5,196 bases of DNA from positions 1 to 5,196 of the forward strand of contig JBBSJS010000053.1 in assembly GCA_038257015.1 (NCBI GenBank), given 5' to 3'. The translations under genes were made by a program, and so were the position numbers. The notes under the pieces were generated by a model. The model made no database searches. It saw nothing but the letters and a program-made list of their open reading frames with translations, and was not told where the DNA came from. The stretch is from UBA920 sp038257015 (GTDB taxonomy: Bacteria > Patescibacteriota > Doudnabacteria > UBA920). Within the stretch, counting starts at the first letter, position 1; each line of letters begins with the position of its first letter. Positions 1-5,196 of this stretch are shown here, piece after piece.

Positions 1-1751
1 AACGAAACAATGCGATAAAGTGTGTCCAAGGTTTGTAAATCGTACAGAAAAACTTTCACAATAACTAAACCAAACAACAATATTGCTAATTTACGAATCG
101 GAGTTAGGGCTTTTACACTTGAAGCTACCATCATTACCACCGCGTATAGAAGCCACCAAATACTTAATGAAAGGTTGCGTTCATTTGTCTGATTGAAACC
201 ATTTAAGTAATTTAATAAGTCCCAAGAAACTATAAACCAAATTAATATCGCTACGATATATAATAACCCTTTATGAATGTCGCGTTCAAAAGCAGTTAGT
301 TCGTCTTTTCTGAAGACAAAATATGCAGTAACTAAACTTACAACCCCTAGAAACTCTAGTCCAAACTTTTCGTTGAGTAAGAAAGTTGCGGCGTTGGTTT
401 GTTCCAACCAATTGTAGTTGGAGATGTAAGAGATGGTAAATGAAGCAAATATTCCCAAAAGTATGACTACCAAACTCCAAGCTCGAAGTTCTGGTCTTTG
501 ATGAAGCCTTCCAACTGTTAAACCAATAATGCCTAGTAAATACAGCATTATAACTTGGCTATTCTGTCCAAATTGCCAAAACACAGCGAGTGAGAATAAA
601 CCAGCCACAACACCACATAAAACATAATTAATTTTTGATTGTTCAAGTTTTTCCACCAATGAATAAACCAGTAAAGTCCAAACAGCCAACACCCCGGCGA
701 ATAACGGAGCAAATTCATTGTACTGATCATAAACAATCGCTAGCATAGGAATCGCTATAATCGAATAAATTAAGCCAAAGCTAAGCGAAATTTCAGTCTC
801 TTTGTTTTCATCTGGAGCGTGCTTGCTATGTTTTAAGTTGTGAACAAGATAAATACTAAAGCTCACAAAATTTATTGCTAAGGCAATTAATGTAAATTCA
901 TAATAAGCGCTGTGCGATGAAGCAGAACTCCATGCAACAAGCATATTAAATGCAAACCCACCAATGGCTATCGCAAATAAATACCGAGCATTGGTGTAAT
1001 TAATTACGGCAAGCAGTGCGCCTGTTATCAATGTTAAATAAATCAAAACCAAAGAGTAGTCTGTAGCAGAAATTCCTAAAACGATTGGAGCGAGATAAGC
1101 TGCACCCCATGCCAGCAATGAAATCTCTTTAGACTTGGTTTTATAAGCGATTAATAATCCTGAAAAAGTTATCACAGCCAGCAATATTAAGCCAAAATCA
1201 TAATCCAGCAAATTATACATATTTACCGCAGCATAAACCGTGAGGTACCATATTGCCAACCCCCCACCTGCTAACACCAGCGCGTACTTTTGGTATTTGG
1301 TATACCAAAGATATGACAAAACTAAAAACAGTGAACCGACGGTACCGCCAATCAATAGACGAAGGGTTTCACTAATCCAACCTTGGTCGATTGCGTACTT
1401 CAAGAAAAACCCTAAACCAATTACCAAAGCCACTACGCCAATTTTTGGCAAAGCGTTGATAAATGTTGTTGTATCTAAATGCTCTTGAGGAGTAGATTGA
1501 TATCTGCGAACGTCTTGGGTGTGTGATTGTAGTTCACTTTGACTAAATTTTGCATCTGCAGCGTCATAATAATCTTGTTTTACTGAGACAGTCTCTGTTG
1601 AAGCAATACTACTTGCCTGATTACCACTAGCAACAACACCGTTTTTAGACAGCTGTTCAATTTTCGTTTCTAAATTATAGAGTTTGTGCGAATGAGAAAT
1701 TGAGTGTAGGACTAACCAAACAACTGCGATTAGCAAGATTATTTCTAACAT
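1..1751 (-). CDS. DUF2339-type polytopic membrane protein (3' end cut by window edge)
   Basis: A minus-strand frame opens with ATG at 1751-1749 and runs without a stop to base 1, giving 583 visible codons; the C-terminus lies outside the window. Residues 3-17 are a hydrophobic N-terminal segment, followed by a short charged, possibly coiled stretch (about 23-36) and a polar Ser/Gln/Thr-rich linker to about 96. From residue 100 to the edge there are roughly 16-17 further hydrophobic segments. Two blocks match what I know of DUF2339 (Pfam PF10101): KIGVVALVIGLGFFLKYAID (103-122) followed by an AGGGLAIWYLTVYA block (161-174), and KVFLYDL...LYRIVS (566-583) close to the expected C-terminus. The family is a bacterial inner-membrane protein with no established biochemical role; no function is assigned here. 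The gene starts 9 bases after tktN and is probably co-transcribed. No Shine-Dalgarno is visible before the ATG, so the start is chosen by position and the membrane N-terminus. The family call is firm, the start moderately so. Confidence 0.88.
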   Translation of the reverse strand, partial: MLEIILLIAVVWLVLHSISHSHKLYNLETKIEQLSKNGVVASGNQASSIASTETVSVKQDYYDAADAKFSQSELQSHTQDVRRYQSTPQEHLDTTTFINALPKIGVVALVIGLGFFLKYAIDQGWISETLRLLIGGTVGSLFLVLSYLWYTKYQKYALVLAGGGLAIWYLTVYAAVNMYNLLDYDFGLILLAVITFSGLLIAYKTKSKEISLLAWGAAYLAPIVLGISATDYSLVLIYLTLITGALLAVINYTNARYLFAIAIGGFAFNMLVAWSSASSHSAYYEFTLIALAINFVSFSIYLVHNLKHSKHAPDENKETEISLSFGLIYSIIAIPMLAIVYDQYNEFAPLFAGVLAVWTLLVYSLVEKLEQSKINYVLCGVVAGLFSLAVFWQFGQNSQVIMLYLLGIIGLTVGRLHQRPELRAWSLVVILLGIFASFTISYISNYNWLEQTNAATFLLNEKFGLEFLGVVSLVTAYFVFRKDELTAFERDIHKGLLYIVAILIWFIVSWDLLNYLNGFNQTNERNLSLSIWWLLYAVVMMVASSVKALTPIRKLAILLFGLVIVKVFLYDLQTLDTLYRIVS

Positions 1752-1760
1752 AGAATTAAG

Positions 1761-2609
1761 TTACTGATGTTCACTTTTAATTTGCCCACGCAAAGTACGT
1801 AACTCGTGAAGAGCTTCCGTTGCTTCGTCAGGTTTTGGTGGCTTTCCATGCCATTCATACTTACCTTCCATAAAATCTACGCCTTTACCTGGAATGGTGT
1901 GGGCAATAATCATGGTCGGTTTCTCGTAAATTGCCTTGGCTTCTAAATAACTATTAACAACCGCTTCAACATTATTACCATCAACTTCAAGTACGTGCCA
2001 ACCAAATGCTTCGTATTTATCTTTAAGAGGTTCCAGTGGCATCACATCTTCAGTAAAACCATCAATTTGAATGTTGTTGCGGTCTATAATTGCCGTTAAG
2101 TTGTGAAGTTTTAATTTACCGGCCATCATCATCGCTTCCCAGACCTGACCTTCTTGTTGTTCGCCGTCAGACATCACCAAATAGACCTGGTTGCGTTTAT
2201 TATCCATTTTCAAGGCGATAGCCATACCAACTGCTTGCGATGAGCCTTGCGCCAAAGGACCGCTAGAAGTCTCGATTCCAGGCAAAGCTAAGTTGTGAGG
2301 GTGGCCATGCAAGCGAGTGCCGAGTTTCCGTAATGTCATCAATTCCTCTTTTGGGAAATAACCTGCTTCAGCTAAAGTCGCATATAAAACTGGACAATTA
2401 TGACCACAGGACAATACCAAACGATCACGACCTTCCCACGTTGGGTTTTTCGGGTCATGCTTCATAACTGAAAAATATAACGCTGTAAAAATGTCAGCTA
2501 AACCCAAAGGTCCGGCGCTATGACCAGACTTAGCTTCAACCAACATCTTGATAATACTCTCTCTGATGTCGTTGGCTTTATATTTTAGTTCGTTTGTCGG
2601 CAAGCTCAT
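1761..2609 (-). CDS. Transketolase, N-terminal subunit (split transketolase)
   Basis: This encodes 282 residues, the thiamine-diphosphate (pyrophosphate-binding) half of transketolase, which moves two-carbon ketol units between pentose, tetrose and hexose phosphates in the cytosol. Visible motifs are SGHSAGPLG (28-36), RDRLVLSCGH (61-70), the GHPHN turn (102-106), the thiamine-diphosphate/Mg motif SDGEQQEGQVWEA (147-159) ending at DRNNIQIDG (176-184), and KGVDFMEG...WHGKPP (242-258). The family usually has GDGE; here the first Gly is Ser. The protein stops after this domain, like archaeal and many bacterial split enzymes, so it needs a separate C-terminal subunit, which is not in the window. 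I chose ATG 2609: the frame also has an upstream start at 2711, but that adds 34 residues of non-family sequence overlapping the end of rpe. The gap to rpe is 13 A-rich bases without a Shine-Dalgarno. A 1-deoxyxylulose-5-phosphate synthase is less likely, as the motifs are transketolase-like. Confidence 0.93.
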   Translation of the reverse strand: MSLPTNELKYKANDIRESIIKMLVEAKSGHSAGPLGLADIFTALYFSVMKHDPKNPTWEGRDRLVLSCGHNCPVLYATLAEAGYFPKEELMTLRKLGTRLHGHPHNLALPGIETSSGPLAQGSSQAVGMAIALKMDNKRNQVYLVMSDGEQQEGQVWEAMMMAGKLKLHNLTAIIDRNNIQIDGFTEDVMPLEPLKDKYEAFGWHVLEVDGNNVEAVVNSYLEAKAIYEKPTMIIAHTIPGKGVDFMEGKYEWHGKPPKPDEATEALHELRTLRGQIKSEHQ

Positions 2610-2622
2610 TGTGTTTTTTATT

Positions 2623-3276
2623 TTAGATAATTTTTTCTTCCAAAGCGGCGAATCGTTCGGCGATGCTTTTTGTTTCAAATAAACCAGAACCAACCGCAAG
2701 CAAATCTGCACCAGCGGCTTTTAGCTCGGCTGCGTTGAGTAAATTAACGCTTCCATCTACCTCTAGTATAGCATGGGGAGCGATGCCTCTCAATTCTTTC
2801 ATACGATCAAAACTCTCTGGTACGAACTCAGCTCCCTGAAAGCCAGGCTGAACCGACAACAATGTGAAATGCTTCACAGTATCAGCAAAGTAACGCAACG
2901 CACTTACAGGCGTATCGGGATTAATCGCCAAACCAGCCTGAGCACCAAGTTGTCCGATGCTCGTTAAGGCATCCTCAAGGTTCTGCTCACTAGCAAAGGA
3001 TTCATAATGAATAATAATAGTTTTAAACCCTTTTTCAATGTAGTCAGCCAAGTTGATTGGATTATCAACCATCAAATGAGCTTCAAACTCAATTCCGTCA
3101 GGCAACTTCTCAACTTCTGCAATAGACAAAGTTTGATTGCCGACAAACATGCCATCGGCAAAATCTATTTGCACCCTCTTTACCTCTGGTAAGTTTTCTT
3201 GAATTAATTGAATTTTGTGTTCAGCTGATAACCAGTTGTACTCTAGGATAGCTGGGACAATCTGTGTAGTAATCAT
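2623..3276 (-). CDS. rpe: Ribulose-phosphate 3-epimerase (divergent)
   Basis: This 217-residue cytosolic TIM barrel should interconvert ribulose-5-phosphate and xylulose-5-phosphate; xylulose-5-phosphate is the donor for the transketolase encoded next. Visible family blocks are IVPAIL (6-11), QIDFADGMF (36-44), EAHLMVDNP (65-73), GLAINPDTP (115-123), LSVQPGFQGAEF (140-151), EVDGSV (172-177) and GADLLAVGSGLF (189-200). The two catalytic acids fit D38 and D174, and H67 fits one metal ligand. The other usual metal His (family HxD) is Gln36, the usual Ser of PSIL is Ala9, and the phosphate-side GFGGQ loop reads GFQGA. The enzyme is therefore a recognisable but diverged member, a style I associate with Patescibacteria. 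Allulose-6-phosphate epimerase or another barrel epimerase is possible, but the neighbours rpiB and tktN favour Rpe. The ATG lies 1 base after the rpiB stop and has the best Shine-Dalgarno in the window. Confidence 0.86.
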   Translation of the reverse strand: MITTQIVPAILEYNWLSAEHKIQLIQENLPEVKRVQIDFADGMFVGNQTLSIAEVEKLPDGIEFEAHLMVDNPINLADYIEKGFKTIIIHYESFASEQNLEDALTSIGQLGAQAGLAINPDTPVSALRYFADTVKHFTLLSVQPGFQGAEFVPESFDRMKELRGIAPHAILEVDGSVNLLNAAELKAAGADLLAVGSGLFETKSIAERFAALEEKII

Positions 3277-3277
3277 T

Positions 3278-3724
3278 CTAAGTCCTTTCTAAATCATGAA
3301 TTTTCTTGATGCGACGAATGTGACGAGAATCAGTAGAATAGGCAGTGTTCAACCAAACTTCAGTGATTTTTTTGGCTTGGGCCAAAGTGATATAGTCGCT
3401 CGGTAAACATAAAACATTTCCCATATCATCTAATCGACTCATCTTTGCTTGTTTCTCGCTCCACACTAAAGTTGCTCTTACATTTTTGAATTTATTCGCA
3501 GCTATGCAAACTCCCTGACCACTGCGACACAACAACAAGCCTTGATGTTTCAGAGGGTTGCGAGAAACAAGACTAGCTACCTTTTTGGCATAATCTGGAT
3601 AATCATCGTTTGAGTTAAATTTCTTCGCGCCAAGGTCTTTCACTAAATAGCCTTGTTGTTCTAAAAACTTCAGCAATTGCTGTTTATATTTAAATCCGCC
3701 ATGATCTGAAGCAATATATAACAT
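3278..3724 (-). CDS. rpiB: Ribose-5-phosphate isomerase B (RpiB/LacAB family)
   Basis: The 148-residue product should interconvert ribose-5-phosphate and ribulose-5-phosphate, feeding Rpe. Its length fits RpiB. Visible are the N-terminal ASDHGG (5-10), DDYPDYA (40-46), the active-site loop CRSGQGVCIAANK (66-78), VRATL (82-86), RLDDMGNVL (97-105) and the C-terminal RHIRRI (134-139). C66 is the expected catalytic base and Asn77/Lys78 are the conserved NK. Differences from the classical enzyme are CRSGQG for CGTGIG and RLDD for RxHN, which removes the His that helps ring opening in the E. coli enzyme. The LacA/LacB galactose-6-phosphate isomerases belong to the same family but occur as a pair of genes; one copy next to rpe and tktN points to ribose-5-phosphate. 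The start is 5 bases (all T) after the tpiA stop, with no clear Shine-Dalgarno. The TAG stop is the only one in the window; the others are TAA. Confidence 0.9.
   Translation of the reverse strand: MLYIASDHGGFKYKQQLLKFLEQQGYLVKDLGAKKFNSNDDYPDYAKKVASLVSRNPLKHQGLLLCRSGQGVCIAANKFKNVRATLVWSEKQAKMSRLDDMGNVLCLPSDYITLAQAKKITEVWLNTAYSTDSRHIRRIKKIHDLERT
3283..3288 (-). promoter_or_regulatory. Ribosome binding site of rpe
   Basis: The minus-strand sequence AAAGGA sits 6 bases before the rpe ATG and lies inside the last codons of rpiB, just before its TAG. It is the only strong Shine-Dalgarno in the window. With a 1-base stop-to-start gap it suggests that rpe translation is coupled to, or re-initiates after, rpiB. 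It also supports ATG 3276 as the true start. Confidence 0.8.
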
Positions 3725-3729
3725 AAAAA

Positions 3730-4410
3730 TTAAGCAATTATTTTATTGAAGTCACTTGATAATAAAGATGCGCCTCCGATTAACAAACCACCAATATGCG
3801 GTTGCTTCAAAAAGCTTTCAAAATTAGAACCGTTTACACTACCGCCGTACAAAACCCTATTAACGCCGTACTTAGTTTTTATAAACAAACCGATTTGCTC
3901 GGCATGGTCAGCTGTTGCCGGTCGTTTGCTGCCAATGGCCCATACTGGTTCATAAGCGACAACAATTTTCTTCGCGTTACTGTCGGTAATAACTTGCCCT
4001 AATTGATGATTGAGGATATCGACTACTTCTAACTCATCTTGCTGAACTGTCGTTCCGTAACCCACGCAAACGATGGGGGTGATTTTATAATAAAGTAGGT
4101 TTTCGATTTTTTGAGCAATTTGTTGGTCTGTCTCCCCTAACAAACGGCGTTCACTGTGTCCGACAATACAATATTTTACACCCAAGCTTTGCAAAGCTGA
4201 AGCGGAAATCTGTCCGGTATAAGCTCCTTTGATTTGCTCGGACACATCTTGTGCCCCCAACCAAGGATATTTCACAACACCTAAAAATGGTGCAGGTGGA
4301 CAAAGCACTACGGCGTGAGGAGAAACAACATCAATTTTGGAAGCCAGTTCAACTGCTTCCTTGGCGGTCATCGGATTTAGTTTCCAGTTACCAACAATTA
4401 ATTTACTCAT
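3730..4410 (-). CDS. tpiA: Triosephosphate isomerase
   Basis: The product interconverts glyceraldehyde-3-phosphate and dihydroxyacetone phosphate in the cytosol, joining glycolysis to the pentose phosphate genes downstream. It has 226 residues, shorter than the roughly 250 of most bacterial forms and nearer archaeal length. All catalytic residues are visible: N8 and K10 in GNWKLN, H85 in VGHSERR (83-89), and E154 in AYEPVWAIG (152-160). The phosphate-binding loops GGSVN (189-193) and GGAS (212-215) are intact, as is GAYTG (62-66). The mobile lid, loop 6, reads AIGSKRPAT instead of the very common AIGTGKTAT, and CVG (115-117) is followed by Tyr where Glu is usual. The ATG is 1 base after the galT-like stop. 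A weak purine stretch (AGAGAA, 4420-4415) inside the end of the upstream gene may act as ribosome site, so translational coupling is likely. The identification is secure. Confidence 0.96.
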   Translation of the reverse strand: MSKLIVGNWKLNPMTAKEAVELASKIDVVSPHAVVLCPPAPFLGVVKYPWLGAQDVSEQIKGAYTGQISASALQSLGVKYCIVGHSERRLLGETDQQIAQKIENLLYYKITPIVCVGYGTTVQQDELEVVDILNHQLGQVITDSNAKKIVVAYEPVWAIGSKRPATADHAEQIGLFIKTKYGVNRVLYGGSVNGSNFESFLKQPHIGGLLIGGASLLSSDFNKIIA

Positions 4411-4411
4411 T

Positions 4412-5196
4412 TTATTCTCTTAAAAATTTAGCAGTCATTTCAGGTGGCATGACATTAATCGGAATGCCTGTAGCAAACTCTAAGCCTGCCCAAGTGGAAA
4501 GCCTTGGGAAAACTGTTAAGTGCCAATGGTAATCGTTTTCTTCTTTATAAACATGGTTAGTGCGAGCAAATGGCATTGAGTGAATATAAAAGTTCAATGG
4601 TGGGTCGGATAGTTTTGCATGCAATGAACCCAGAACCGTCTTTAAAATATAAGCCAGATGTTTAACTTGAGTTTTATTAATCTCTTCAAATCTCCCGCCA
4701 TGTTTTTTAGGCACAATCCAAGTTTCAAACGGTGAACGGGAAGCATAAGCGGACATAACCACAAAATGCTCATCTTCAAATACGATTCGTTCTTTTACTT
4801 TTAACTCTTCCTTAAGGATATCGCAATAAATGCAGTTACCATGGACTTGGCGGTAATTACGACAACCCAACATCTCATTATGAATTTGCGGTGGGATTAA
4901 GGGTAAAGAAATAATTTGATAATGAGGATGTACTAAGCTTGCCCCAGAATCTTTGCCATGATTATGAAAAATCTGAACGTAAGACATTTTTTCGTCTTTG
5001 CTTAAATCCTTAACTCGGTCCTGAAAAACACTCAAAGTCTTTTCAATTAAACTGGCCGATTGCAACGCGACTGGTTCGTTATGTTTACGAGTAATCACAA
5101 CTTCATGATCACCGTAACCACTTTGGGAATTATAAAATTCTCGGTTGCGGTACAGAGTGGCATTTTGATCCAAAGCTTGATATTTATTAAGAATCA
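4412..5196 (-). CDS. Galactose-1-phosphate uridylyltransferase-like protein (5' end cut by window edge)
   Basis: The frame is open from the right edge to TAA at 4414-4412, giving 260 visible residues. A TTG at 5173 can be read as a start, but the codons before it (ILNKYQAL) match the GalT block usually written NKYPAL, so the true start and N-terminal zinc-site region lie outside. Visible in order are GDHEVVI, then FHNHGKDSGASLVHPHYQ ending at 4916, with the second His of HPH (4924-4922) as the expected nucleotidylated nucleophile; then CIYC, SPFETWIVPKKH, and the second half's YHWHLTVFPRL with AGLEFATG and PIN. This is the two-domain HIT-fold GalT family, which swaps UMP between UDP-glucose and galactose-1-phosphate (Leloir pathway). 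The family motif is HPHGQ; here Gly is Tyr, so substrate choice is uncertain and an ADP-sugar phosphorylase-like or other sugar-1-phosphate nucleotidylyltransferase role is possible. It is the first visible gene of the operon, with a 1-base gap to tpiA. Confidence 0.85.
   Translation of the reverse strand, partial: ILNKYQALDQNATLYRNREFYNSQSGYGDHEVVITRKHNEPVALQSASLIEKTLSVFQDRVKDLSKDEKMSYVQIFHNHGKDSGASLVHPHYQIISLPLIPPQIHNEMLGCRNYRQVHGNCIYCDILKEELKVKERIVFEDEHFVVMSAYASRSPFETWIVPKKHGGRFEEINKTQVKHLAYILKTVLGSLHAKLSDPPLNFYIHSMPFARTNHVYKEENDYHWHLTVFPRLSTWAGLEFATGIPINVMPPEMTAKFLRE

Noticed and set aside
286..736. Two short minus-strand open frames (286-480 and 548-736).
   Set aside because: They are out-of-frame reads of the DUF2339 gene, which has a continuous frame through this region with clear family motifs.
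1296..1309. A perfect 14-base palindrome, TTTGGTATACCAAA, that could be an operator.
   Set aside because: It lies deep inside the DUF2339 coding sequence, far from any gene start, and codes for ordinary residues of the family; chance in AT-rich DNA is the simpler view.
1240..1488. A plus-strand open frame of 82 codons, and others on the plus strand at 2773-2967, 3007-3192, 3746-4002 and 4251-4532.
   Set aside because: Each lies antisense to a well-supported gene, has no recognisable motif, and no ribosome site that I can see.
2610..2711. A longer start for the transketolase subunit, adding 34 residues and overlapping rpe.
   Set aside because: The added residues do not look like transketolase and are the end of rpe read in another frame; ATG 2609 gives the usual family N-terminus and no overlap.
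5171..5173. TTG as the start codon of the galT-like gene.
   Set aside because: The frame stays open to the window edge and the codons before TTG encode a recognisable GalT block (NKYQAL), so the start lies outside the window.
1..5196. Recoding of TGA (as Gly or Trp), known in some Patescibacteria.
   Set aside because: All six genes read through under the standard code with no in-frame TGA, and Trp and Gly sites use TGG and GGN. The lack of TGA stops among only five genes is too few to mean anything.

Overview
The window is a single, tightly packed run of six genes, all on the minus strand, so transcription runs from the right edge to the left. In transcription order they are: a galactose-1-phosphate uridylyltransferase-like gene (galT-like, its 5' end cut by the right edge), triosephosphate isomerase (tpiA), ribose-5-phosphate isomerase B (rpiB), ribulose-phosphate 3-epimerase (rpe), the N-terminal half of a split transketolase (tktN), and a large DUF2339-type polytopic membrane protein whose 3' end is cut by the left edge. 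The gaps between genes are 1, 5, 1, 13 and 9 bases. No gene-free stretch reaches 300 bases, and there is no room for an internal promoter or terminator. I see no RNA gene, mobile element, CRISPR array or attachment site.

The first five genes form a sugar-phosphate operon. RpiB, Rpe and transketolase make up most of the non-oxidative pentose phosphate pathway. TpiA supplies or drains the glyceraldehyde-3-phosphate that transketolase uses. The GalT-like protein would link sugar-1-phosphates and nucleotide sugars to this pool. Two partners are not in the window: the C-terminal (pyrimidine-binding plus C-terminal domain) half of transketolase, and transaldolase. In the place directly after tktN, where the C-terminal half is often found, there is instead the DUF2339 membrane protein.

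Organism: AT-rich by eye, bacterial, standard code (no in-frame TGA; the five visible stops are TAA four times and TAG once). The split transketolase, the short 226-residue TpiA and the divergent Rpe (VPAIL, VQID) and RpiB (CRSGQG, RLDD) motifs suggest to me a Candidate Phyla Radiation (Patescibacteria) genome. That placement is inference from sequence style, not from a search. Only rpe has a strong Shine-Dalgarno sequence.

Nothing here looks like a wholly new system. The points worth a second look are the unusual active-site residues shared across this operon, the orphan transketolase half, and the conserved-or-not linkage of a DUF2339 membrane protein to central sugar metabolism.
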